Source: Cladobotryum mycophilum
Lineage: Eukaryota; Ascomycota; Sordariomycetes; Hypocreales; Hypocreaceae
Direction: 5' to 3'
NCBI GenBank assembly: GCA_036429605.1
Contig: JAVFKD010000003.1
Coordinates: 1-64,000 of the forward strand
DNA: 64,000 nt
In this document: positions 54,515 to 64,000 of the stretch, piece by piece
How positions within the stretch are numbered: position 1 is the stretch's first letter
How the letters are laid out: every line of letters starts with the position of its first letter
The notes under the pieces: generated by a model
Database searches by the model: none
The model's input: only the letters and a program-made list of their open reading frames with translations
What the model was told of the DNA's origin: nothing
Translations under genes and position numbers: made by a program

Positions 54515-56811
54515 ATTAGAGCACTGAATGGCATCGCATGACCCATATGTAGGGTCAGAGGGAGTCTTACAGCATTCAGAACACAGAGGGCGAGGAGGAC
54601 GTACGATTACTAGGTTAGAGTTCAGAATTATAGAAAATTTGCATGGAAACACATGACTCCCAGGGTGCTCATTTTGAATGACTGACCCCAATTGTAGGGT
54701 CATGGACCAGAACTTCAATCGGTGCTGTGATACATTGTAGGGTGAAATGGCTTCTTAATGCATTTTGATATCACCAAGTGTCTCCTCTCTGCGTCTTTAT
54801 ATCTAAAACTCATCTGGGCATGATGCGGCTATAAACTTCTGGTCAAGCAGTTTCACAGCGATTGTGATCCCGCACAGATGCGACTTGAACGAGGAGGCAC
54901 CAATGATCAACAATTGGAACATCTTAGACAATCACTTGTATGCGCGTTTACCATAGGACAATATGAAATTGCTTCCGTCAAAACAAGGGCATATGGCAAG
55001 TTCAACTCTAAAATATTGAGCGCGCTGGAACATGTGTCCGGACTCGACCTCAAGGTTGGCTTTCAGCGGCAATGCAATCACGTCACAGAAGCTGCTGATT
55101 GTTCCCAATGGATCGCGATGGTAGATTTTGACTCAATTAAATCAATTTGAATTGAAGCTTATGAACGTGCTCATACGCGCTTTATACCAAATGTTTCTAG
55201 TTCGCTTGATGCTTCATGTGCGCTGCGCCCATCGATCAAAGGGACACCAGAATCCAGCGTCAGTGATGTTAGTATCGCATTCTCAGATGCCAGGTTTCAC
55301 CATTAATGCACAAATTTTGAGATTTAACAAACCAACAAAACCAAAGTCAAACTAGCGACTCGTAGCAATGCGCAATCTGTTTGAAGCCGTACGGTCCATC
55401 ACGACGGCGGACACTCACACCAGTAGCACCAATTGCGTCAACTAGATCACAGGCTTTTGGGTGGGACAAAACGATGACTTCACTGTTCGAAACTAATCGC
55501 TATAGATTGGATGAAAGATTACCCGGTGTGGTGCAGAAATGTTGATTGGATAAGTGAATCGTATCCGTTCTTCATAAGTTGCTGACCATCTTGCTGTTCG
55601 AGTGGAGCAGCGAGTTATTGGCATCCCAGCATGTCAAGTATGTCACGACATCTCCAAACACACAGTTAATACTCAGACTACTTAATGCAAGGGAGACAAT
55701 TTGTATCAAGTCTCATCTGGACATATCACCGGTAAGCCAGTATTCACTGGTACAGGGTGGGCAACGCGTATTGCAGACATGCATGAAGCCCGTACTCACT
55801 TCTCTTCTTATTGAAGGGCCACTGCAGCAGCACTGTAAGAAAAGTCACCGACCACCAGCGGCTCAGCAAGCAGTAGATGGAATCAATATCGCCAAGTATT
55901 ACTTGAAAGTATTAGCATCTATAAAGAGCGAGATCACCACGTGGTTATCCTTATGTTGATGCGACCCTGCAACGCGTGGCCCTGGTTCGTTGTAAAAGTT
56001 GGTGTCATCCCGATGATTGACATTCAGGCAATGCTCAGCGCCTGGGGGTGGATGACTGCATACGAATGAAACAGACCCATAACTAACCAACGTGCAATAC
56101 AACCGAACAGGCTTTTTTCCACCATTAATCACCAGTTCCATAAACAATCCAAACAATGGACCAAAGGCCCGCCCCCTCTCACCTTGCAAGAAATGAACTC
56201 CCCTGTCGAGCTGTGGCCCGCCCATTTGAAACGCGGCTCATATCTAGATCAAAGCTCATTCTGCTGCAAGGGTAAGATAATATCACACCCAAAGGTAAAT
56301 TTTCCCCCGCCTTCTCCACCTTGATTGTTGTTTTTGCCTCATTCACCAAAAACCCTTTACCCGCCGGTCCGGCTTCTTCCCGGCATTATTGCTTTCGAGT
56401 TTCCTACGGTCTACGCAAGAACGCATCAGCAAGCTTTGCACGAGGCAAACACGGCACCTCAATCATTGGTCCTGTTTACAATGGGCGGTGCCAGGATCAC
56501 CTCCATCTCTCGAATACAAAGGTATGGGTGAGATTAGCCGGGAGCAATAACCGTCTCTAGCCTTGATGAAGTGCCCCCTTGTCAGCCACGATCCGTCGGG
56601 GAAAATGTCTTCGTCTTCAGGCTAAAAAGGACCCGCGGCCGAGATGCAAAAATGCGGAGGCTAGCGTAACCGTTTACAACGGCTTGAGAAGATGGGAAAC
56701 TCGATCCAGGATCCACTATATATGAGCACATCATGTTTTCGTTTGGGACAAATTTGATGTTTCCGCCATGAGCTTGCATCCATTGTAACTCGAATCATAC
56801 CTCTCCTCACG
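54515..56811. other. 2.3 kb intergenic, nothing recognised
   Basis: Open frames up to 126 codons lack domains or splice support. The right end is the sugar transporter promoter. Confidence 0.4.
56717..56723 (+). promoter_or_regulatory. TATA-like box of the sugar transporter gene
   Basis: TATATAT 89 bases before the ATG at 56812. Confidence 0.4.
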
Positions 56812-58802
56812 ATGGGCGCTCCAGTTGATGGCGGCGCTGCTATCTATGATGCCGCTCTCTCACGCCGACAGGCGTTGATGGGAGAGAGTGGAGCTCGAGC
56901 TCTGTTCAAGAACTTTCGCGTCTTTTGTTTAGCAGCCTTTGCTTGTATTGGCGGTGTTCTCTATGGCTACAACCAAGGCATGTTCTCTGGCGTGCTCGCC
57001 ATGCCGGCCTTCAAACAACGTACGTAATCGCCTGTCTTCTGTGCCGTCTCGCTGCATGCTTAACAAGATGTGATAGATATGGGAGCCTATGATCCATTCG
57101 ACGACAATGCCAGCCAAACCAAGAAGGGATGGCTCACTGCAATTCTCGAACTCGGCGCTTGGCTTGGAACACTCCTTTCTAGTTTCATCGCGGAGACGAT
57201 TTCCCGAAAGTACGGCATCTTGGTTGCCTGTGGTGTCTTCATTCTGGGAGTCATCATTCAGGCATGCTCCATTGAGGTGGGCTACCAAGCAATCTTGGCA
57301 GGACGATTCATCACGTATGCAATAATGAACCCAGCAGCATTCAGGCCACTGCAATTGCTAACCCAGTCATAGCGGTATGGGCGTCGGCAGTCTTGCCATG
57401 ATTGTGCCCATCTACAACTCCGAAGTCGCACCTCCGTAAGTCGGCCACGTCCTTCACCCATTTCTCGTTGTTCTAATGTATTCAGTGAGGTTCGAGGCGC
57501 ATTAGTAGCTCTTCAGCAGCTCGCGATTTGCTTCGGTATCATGATCAGCTTCTGGATCGACTACGGCACCAACTACATCGGAGGCACCAAACTCGGAGAA
57601 CAAACCGACGCAGCTTGGCTCGTCCCCGTCTGCCTCCAGATTGCACCCTGCCTGGTCCTTCTTGTTGGCATGACTTTCATGCCTTTCTCGCCTCGTTGGC
57701 TTGTTCACCATGGACGCGAAGAGGAGGCCCGCCGCAACCTCTCCAGTCTCCGAGGCCTACCACTTGACCATGAGCTGGTAGAACTGGAGTTTCTTGAGAT
57801 TAAGGCCCAGTCTCTCTTCGAGAAGCGAACCGTTGCTGAGAAATTCCCTCATCTTAAAGAACAAACAGCCTGGAACCACTTTAAACTTCAGTTTGTCGCC
57901 ATCAAATCCCTCTTTCAACAGCACAGTATGCGCGCACGGTGCATTATAGCAGGTACGACGATGTTTTTTCAACAATGGACTGGAATCAACGCCGTTTTAT
58001 ACTATGCTCCAACGATATTTAAGCAGCTGGGTCAAACGGACAACACGGTATCGCTCCTGGCAACTGGTGTTGTGGGCATCGTGATGTTTGTGGCGACAGT
58101 TCCGGCGGTTTTGTGGATAGACAAGGTGGGGCGGAAGCCAGTACTAATAACTGGAGCGATCGGAATGGCTACTTGTCACATAATTATTGCAATCCTGTTT
58201 GCAAAAAACGCAGACGACTGGCCTCACCACCAAGCGGCGGGCTGGGCGGCCGTCGCGATGGTTTGGCTCTTCGTGATTCACTTTGGCTACAGCTGGGGGC
58301 CTTGCGCGTGGATCATCGTTGCCGAGATTTGGCCGTTGAGCGCTCGTCCGTACGGTGTCGCTTTCGGTGCTTCGAGTAACTGGATGAACAACTTCATGTA
58401 AGTGTGAGAACAGCTGAATCGGGGGGATAGTGACGGCTAACATGAAGACAGTATTGGTCAAGTCACGCCAGACATGCTTCAAGAGATTACCTATGGGACT
58501 TACATCCTCTTTGGCATCTTGACATACCTCGGCGCTGCGTTCGTGTACTTCTTCGTCCCTGAAACAAAGCGTCTGACTCTGGAAGAGATGGTGAGTGGGC
58601 ATGCTTCAACTTACAATTTGCGATCAGCCAGGCTAATATGCGACAGGACATTCTTTTCGGAAGCGAAGGTACGGCGCGTGCCGACTCTGAGCGTATGCAA
58701 GAGATCCATAATGAGATTGGTTTGACAGCGATGGTCTATCAGGCTACGAGCCATCAGACGAGCCATCAGACGGTGACGGCAGAGGGTGAGAAGGGAGTTT
58801 AA
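56812..58802 (+). CDS. MFS sugar porter
   Basis: Six exons: 56812-57019, 57077-57314, 57373-57435, 57486-58397, 58452-58590 and 58647-58802; five introns of 50-58 bases with standard signals; 571 residues. A cytosolic N-terminus is followed by G-G-V-L-Y-G-Y-N-Q-G, S-R-K-Y-G after TM2, Y-N-S-E-V-A-P-P-E-V-R-G, S-P-R-W-L, Q-Q-W-T-G-I-N-A-V-L-Y-Y-A-P, D-K-V-G-R-K-P and P-E-T-K-R-L-T-L-E-E-M-D. These are the sugar-porter (hexose/glucose-type) signatures, giving 12 membrane spans and proton-coupled sugar uptake at the plasma membrane. Y-G-Y-N-Q-G rather than Y-G-Y-D is an Asn at the TM1 acidic position, common to a fungal subgroup. The C-terminal tail has a small direct repeat (S-H-Q-T twice). The sugar is unknown. 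Confidence 0.93.
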
Positions 58803-60006
58803 TGTACTTTTATTCGTTCGTAGTTAGGTTCAACAATCGAGACTGCTGTCATCGCGGATTTGTCCCCTAATTCTTTCACCTATGGGCAACTCGTCGAAGT
58901 GCGAGTGAAATAGTGCTGTGTGAATGATGATGAGTATGATGATCGGCCCATCTAACATCAGTCACCTCTAGTGCACTGTAAACCCTCAATAGTGGCCTCG
59001 AAATAGATATCAATTAACTAAAAGTGTTATTCACTTGAAAGAATAAATGCTTGCAATGGTAGACGGATGGTAAGAAGCGGGTACATGACCTGCTACGTCG
59101 CATCCAAAACCCAAGCGTCTACCGGGCGGACAACCAAGCCCGTCTCACAATGGGAAATGACCTTCCGTGTTCAGTGAGGGAAGATTCCTTTGTAAGCTTC
59201 GTAAAAATTGGCCATTTATTTGTCAAGCAAAATGCCATTGATCTCTGAGTCGGTGTATCAATGCCGAGTTCACGTCACGATGCTCCCTCAGTACGTAGGT
59301 TCTTAGCTCTCTCTTTCAAGGACTCCATCTTCACGCGACAGATCTAGCAGCCTGGCTCTAGCGACATGGCTTCGGGGATTAGATGTTGGACCCTAGTGCC
59401 CACGAGGGCGCAGCCGCTTGGATACCCACTTCAAGCCGCTCTGATTCCGTTGCCTGAGATTCAATGGGGTGTTCTCTCGCGAAGGAGACGAAGTTCTTCT
59501 GGAATTGAGATGCCCGATTCGATCAGACCGAAAATAAGCTCTATTCTTGACCATCTCCATTTCTAGAATGTCTCATTGGAAGAAGGCCGGGCTCGCGTTC
59601 TCCGCAACTGCCTGTTTCAAGTCAGTGGGAGATCAATCTCTCATCAAATATCTTCTCGCGAAAAAACACAATAGCATTACGATGAAGGAAGGAAGAAGAG
59701 AAAAGAGAAAACAAGTCGACGCCAGTGCGTTGTGGCGACCAACACGTTAGCTACGGAACCCCCACGTTTATCCAATCTCCCCTAACCTATAGCATGAAAC
59801 TGACACGATCGCTGCTTGCTATAAGTGACAAATATGTGTAAAAGATACAACGAGAGAGCGCCGAAAACGAAGGTGCTCGTATTCATATTTCCCGAACAAG
59901 AGCTAGCATGCTTCATCTAGTATCTGTAAGTAGATCGCTTAAACAGAAAGAATTCTTGCGAGTGCAACATTCGTTGAGATCATCAGCTTACTACAGGGTT
60001 CTCATC
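58803..60006. other. Intergenic between convergent genes
   Basis: 3' flanks of the sugar transporter and the ADP-ribosylglycohydrolase-like gene. No gene recognised. Confidence 0.45.
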
Positions 60007-62169
60007 CTATGAAGCAGGTGCTATCTTTATGCTCCCCGCTATGAGCGATCCGTCTGTAACTACAAAGCCCAGCCCACCTCCTGTATACTGGCTATCTTCG
60101 GCTGTAATCACCATGTCTCCCAGGCAGCCTATTATCCTAGGTCCCTTTACCTCGAGACTCACCTCATATTCAGCATCAAGTTCCCACTCAAAGTCAATTT
60201 GAGCCAACTCTAGCCTCTTCTCATCCAATGCCTTGACGATCGATATGCTTTTCTGTCCTTTATTGAACATCAACGCGTAGTATCTATTAATACCCTGCAC
60301 CCTGATGGCGATACCAGCTGGCGCATCAAGTGTTGCTTTGAACTGCAGCACGGTGATCCGATAATCGGTCCACTCCCTTGTCCCATAGCTCACAATGCCC
60401 TCGCCTTTGTCGTGTGCAATACACACTGCTGGATCAACCCAGTGGTGCCAGTGGTCCACATTGCTCACCCACGCACGCTTCCAGAAGTCGCTCATCTTGT
60501 TCTTCTTCGGTCGTTGCAGTGTCATTGTCGGAACGCCGTCCCATCGCAGGTTGTCCAGCCAGACTATGCCTTTCATTGGCTTGTCCACAGCGAAGACGGC
60601 GATTCCGATGCTCTCAATTGGCTGGCTGTCCATATCATCAGGTATTGTCCAGGCCAACGTCTTGTCCTCAGCACCTGGCTCTAGCACGACTGATGATTCG
60701 CTGTCCATGGTGACGAGATCCTCGTCGTCGTACACACGCAGTCTCAGGCAGACTTTCACCGGTGCCGTGTTCTCCGGCGCCGAACGTACCGCTGCACTGA
60801 CGCGCTGGCCGGGATAAATCAGGGGCGAAGCCATCAGTTGGTAAATCCGGTCCATATCACGTACCTCCTTGGGCGCAAACGTGGGAGTCACTACCTCGAC
60901 GGATCCAGATTCCTTCCATAACCCGGACAAGCGCACTGCAAGCCCTGGTCGGCCCAGCCCATCCGCGAGCTGCTCGACGGAAACTTTTGTTGTACTCGTT
61001 GCTGTAGCTTGAAAACCCTGCACACTCCCAGGCAATGTGAAATGGAACTGTGCGCCATCCTTCGGGGGCTCCAGTGGCTTCTCACCTGCCAACTGATGTC
61101 CCAAATTGGCAATATCAATGGCTATTCGGGCGGCGTTGTTAATTGAGTAACCATTGTCTCCACCAGAAACAAGGGCACGATCCGCAATAGGTCCTCTCCA
61201 GTCTACGCCACCCTCGAAAACGGTAATTCCATGCATAATGCCAAGCAGGCAGGCCAGGTTTCCAGAGTTGCAGTCCGTATCCCAACCGCACGTGTTTACA
61301 ATGTGCATCGCCTCGTGGAAATCATATGCGCCATAAATAAGCGACATGATCATAATGGCATGGTTTGGGATGACATGACACCAGCCGTGGAACTTGTCGT
61401 AGCCGTAGGTGTCTTCAATCCGCTGGCGGGTCGCCATCCAGTCGTTGTCAGCCTTGCTCCACACTCGAACCTCTCCAATGACCTTTGCGATGAGAGAATC
61501 CTTCGGCACGTATTGCAATCCTGTGTCAAGGAGGTGATCCACGTTGTTGCTCACAAAGGCTTCCGCCTCCATGGCAGCCCACACCTTGGCAGCATGCACC
61601 GACTCCCCATCATGGCTCACCCTACCTGCAGTCTCGGCCAACTCGGCCGCCAGATCTGGCTGGCCGGGCGATACCAAAGCCCATCCATCAATAAAGATCT
61701 GCGCACCAATCTGTTCCGCAACGGTTCGGCCGTTGGTAGCTATCGAACCACTCCGTGGCGCTGGTATACCGTGTTTCAGATTCAGGTATGCTGTATGTTC
61801 GGTAGAGATGCCCTTGCCACCCCACCAGAGGGTGCTGTGACGCTCAACGATGTTGTTCAGCCATGTCTTGCCGATCTGTTCGCTGGTGATGACTGGCTCC
61901 CCACGCTGGCGATCACCCATGGGATGCTCCGCAAGGGCACGCACAAACGTGAAAGTGCCCGAGACATCGTCATCCGTCACAACGAGCGGTGCGCCAACTC
62001 GCTCGTGGACGTAGTTGTGGATGGGGCCAATCTTGGCTAGGATATCTTGGTGCGTCCAACCCTCAAACGGGCGGCCCAGATAGACACCAATAAGCTTACC
62101 GACTACACCGGCATAGACGCGCTCCAGATAATCCGGTGGAGTGGGAATCGGGCTTCTAATCGCTGTCAT
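60007..62169 (-). CDS. ADP-ribosylglycohydrolase-family protein with C-terminal beta-sandwich-like region
   Basis: Single exon, 720 residues, no signal peptide. The N-terminal half is an ADP-ribosylglycohydrolase (ARH/DraG) fold: G-V-V-G-K-L-I-G-V-Y-L-G-R-P-F-E-G, the metal-binding T-D-D-D near 64-67 (TDDT in classical members), and G-W-D-T-D-C-N-S-G-N near 290-300 giving further metal ligands. The C-terminal half, from about 370, is rich in alternating beta-type sequence (V-W-L-D-N-L-R-W-D-G-V, then D-Y-R-I-T-V-L-Q-F and G-G-L-G-F-V-V-T-D) and looks like one or two carbohydrate-binding or laminin-G-like sandwiches. Classical members remove ADP-ribose from proteins; the long type with sandwich domains may instead act on N- or O-glycosides. 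The start at 62169 directly precedes the first conserved helix. Confidence 0.85.
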   Translation of the reverse strand: MTAIRSPIPTPPDYLERVYAGVVGKLIGVYLGRPFEGWTHQDILAKIGPIHNYVHERVGAPLVVTDDDVSGTFTFVRALAEHPMGDRQRGEPVITSEQIGKTWLNNIVERHSTLWWGGKGISTEHTAYLNLKHGIPAPRSGSIATNGRTVAEQIGAQIFIDGWALVSPGQPDLAAELAETAGRVSHDGESVHAAKVWAAMEAEAFVSNNVDHLLDTGLQYVPKDSLIAKVIGEVRVWSKADNDWMATRQRIEDTYGYDKFHGWCHVIPNHAIMIMSLIYGAYDFHEAMHIVNTCGWDTDCNSGNLACLLGIMHGITVFEGGVDWRGPIADRALVSGGDNGYSINNAARIAIDIANLGHQLAGEKPLEPPKDGAQFHFTLPGSVQGFQATATSTTKVSVEQLADGLGRPGLAVRLSGLWKESGSVEVVTPTFAPKEVRDMDRIYQLMASPLIYPGQRVSAAVRSAPENTAPVKVCLRLRVYDDEDLVTMDSESSVVLEPGAEDKTLAWTIPDDMDSQPIESIGIAVFAVDKPMKGIVWLDNLRWDGVPTMTLQRPKKNKMSDFWKRAWVSNVDHWHHWVDPAVCIAHDKGEGIVSYGTREWTDYRITVLQFKATLDAPAGIAIRVQGINRYYALMFNKGQKSISIVKALDEKRLELAQIDFEWELDAEYEVSLEVKGPRIIGCLGDMVITAEDSQYTGGGLGFVVTDGSLIAGSIKIAPAS

Positions 62170-64000
62170 GATTGGACTCTTGACAGGCTGTTCCAGGTTG
62201 TCTCAAAGTCATGGTGAGGAGGGAGAGGGGCAACAACGGCGCGGAGAGAAAGCCAACAGGCAAGAAAATTTTGAGAAGGGATGGATTGAGTGGGGGTTAC
62301 TTTATTCGGCCGGGACACCGCCCGATGTTTTTTTCTTAACCCGAAGGAGACATTACGGCGGCAATGTTGCTGAAGAGGCAAATATCTGGAAGTATCCCAA
62401 AGAAAGGGAATTTTGTGTATTTGGACAGCCATATTCACAAAGACTGGGGATAGTGAATACATCGCTGTATGAAGCTGTCATCACCTTTCCAAGGAAACTT
62501 TGTTGATCGCCTCACCAATAGGAGCAAGTACCTAACTTACCGTCAAGTCTGACATGCCCACGTGTATTGCCGTCAATGCGTAGGACTGTGCCGCATCTTT
62601 AATGTCTACCATGGGGGCGATATGCATATCGACAGAAACGTCTGGCTAGTCCATCTCTTCTGTTTGTTTCTTTGTTTCTTTGTTTGTTTGTTTGTTTGTT
62701 CGACTCGACTCGCGGCGTAGTATGAGTCAATGCCACAAAATGTAACGCGTTACACAAGGTAGCAATCTGAATAGCGGAGACCATGGTGCATCGAATCCCT
62801 TTACCATCACCGCGAATCCACTCTTCAGGTGCATCCCGCGGGCTCTTCGCAATACTGAACCTAAAGCCGTAGTCGGGTTCCGAGTCCCCGTCGATGAAGT
62901 CCATTGGGACATGATATGAAAACAAAAGGGAAACAACAAGGTAGGCAGAATCTCCAACTTGGACCAACAATGAATTGTTGTTTGCACGAAGGAACAAGCA
63001 CACCTGAAACCAGGTTCACTGCCAAGTAATCCCAAAAGTCAGGAGATGTGAAATTATTGATCCCAATGGCAGTTGGTTTCATGTTGCTACAATGAGAAGA
63101 TGGATGGAATACGAGCCGCAAATGGACGGATGTGGTGCCAAGATACCAGAGCCACGCGGTAAGGAAGAATTTGTGCATGCAAGCTGCCGAACAGAGGCGT
63201 AGCTTGCGACTCTGCCAGTGTCTTCATGCAGCCAGCCTGACCTGGCACCAACATCCTGCCAGCCTTGGAAGTCTCACAGGTAGCAATGACATGGTAGAGG
63301 CGGGACTTTTACTCGGTCTCCAGTCTGTATGGACGTATTGGGTACGCGAAGGGGTGGCGTAAGGCTGGAGGATTGTCTGGTGGCAATGCGTGGAGCGCAT
63401 GCAAGACTTGGCACACCGTCCAGCGGGGTCGTACTCTCTACCCAGCGTTCACGGCTTGGAAAGGACCCTGAGACGGCTCCTTACTTCCGGTGGACGTGAA
63501 GACACAGCTGAGAATGATGCAAACATTATATGTGATTAGATGGAACCTTGATTGAGCTCCAGTCATATTGAATGTAATACCAGACCATCCTCACTCCAGT
63601 TTCTACTACTCCATGTGCGTTGTATGTTTGCTCCATGTGGCAACTTCGCGGTGCAGCGTGAGTTGTGTTATGTACAAAGTACCGGTGAAAGCCTGCGGCC
63701 GTTGCGCCCTTTGTCTTATTGAGATGGGTCAAGCCGACATAGCATAATTTCACAAAATAGACCAATCAGAAGGTCCCTTACCCATCAGACTCTGACGTCG
63801 ATCATCCTTCTGTGCGACCGGGCCGTTCCTCGACCCCACGGTGGTCACCCCGGGCGTGTCCAGTTCAGTTGTGCTAGCAGCCAACAACACGGAGTAAATA
63901 GAGCGAAGACGGCATCTCAAACACCAAGGGCCATCCAACAGCATCCAAGCTTCGACGGAGTACCAAAGAATCACGAATTACCCCCACGGGCATTTCGAAA
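62170..64000. other. Right-end intergenic, possible small gene on the minus strand
   Basis: Mostly unassigned. On the minus strand 63178-62700 has two coding-like pieces: M-H-K-F-F-L-T-A-W-L-W-Y-L-G with a signal-peptide-like start, and F-I-D-G-D-S-E-P-D-Y-G-F-R-F-S-I-A-K-S-P in another frame, separated by a GTGTGC-containing stretch that could be an intron. Family not recognised and join not resolved. A TTTG tract lies at 62661-62700. Confidence 0.3.
62661..62700. repeat. (TTTG)n microsatellite
   Basis: About ten TTTG units with two TTTC interruptions. Confidence 0.8.

Noticed and set aside
61231..62040. 269-codon plus-strand frame opposite the ADP-ribosylglycohydrolase gene
   Set aside because: Antisense shadow; the minus strand carries all family motifs.
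1..64000. CRISPR arrays, bacterial operons or Shine-Dalgarno sites
   Set aside because: The window is clearly fungal nuclear DNA; the only regular array is the coding WD40 repeat.

Overview
The window is nuclear DNA of a filamentous ascomycete (Pezizomycotina; most likely Sordariomycetes/Hypocreales, an inference from gene content). Genes on both strands carry short introns of about 48-85 bases with GTRNGT donors, CTAAC-like branch sites and YAG acceptors. It holds a tRNA with its own intron, Zn2Cys6 and DUF3435 proteins, two NRPS-like reductases, a tannase/feruloyl esterase, fungal MFS and OPT transporters, a hAT DNA transposon and a Copia-type retrotransposon. Exon joins were worked out by eye from splice signals and frame continuity; in every multi-exon model given as complete the joined length is a multiple of three, except NRPS-like 1, which is exactly one base short.

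Layout. 1-1025: 3' end of a WD40 gene with near-identical 42-residue repeats, the hallmark of fungal NACHT/NB-ARC-WD40 allorecognition receptors. 1603-3447: DUF3435 (FluG-like, tyrosine-recombinase-related) gene cut at its 5' side by an intact hAT transposon (3448-6116). 6652-9076: OPT transporter, then a 3.4 kb gene-free stretch, an intron-bearing tRNA-Lys(CTT) (12453-12559), a small secreted cysteine-rich protein (13107-13739), a 14-TM-type MFS drug transporter (14894-16866) and an SDR (18160-19131). 19132-24409: a 5.3 kb gene-poor stretch. 24410-25135: secreted lysozyme-like (SLT-fold) protein. 26009-27841: five-exon secreted tannase/feruloyl esterase. 28553-33587: complete Copia retrotransposon with identical LTRs and a perfect 5-base target duplication, so a young insertion. 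33588-39739: 6.2 kb gene-poor stretch.

39740-54514 looks like a secondary-metabolism neighbourhood: two different condensation-less NRPS-like enzymes (A-T-R, adenylation-thiolation-reductase), a DUF3632-like gene of uncertain structure, an unidentified gene, a Zn2Cys6 activator and an SDR. The likely logic is that a carboxylic or amino acid is adenylated, loaded on the carrier domain and released reductively, with the SDR acting on the product and the Zn2Cys6 protein controlling the locus. Both large enzymes carry anomalies: the first has a one-base frameshift in a C run, and the second lacks the catalytic lysine and the third glycine of the dinucleotide motif in its reductase domain. The window closes with a sugar-porter MFS gene (56812-58802) and an ADP-ribosylglycohydrolase-family protein with a C-terminal extension (60007-62169).

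About 40% of the window has no recognisable gene, concentrated in 9.1-12.4, 19.1-24.4, 33.6-39.7 and 54.5-56.8 kb.
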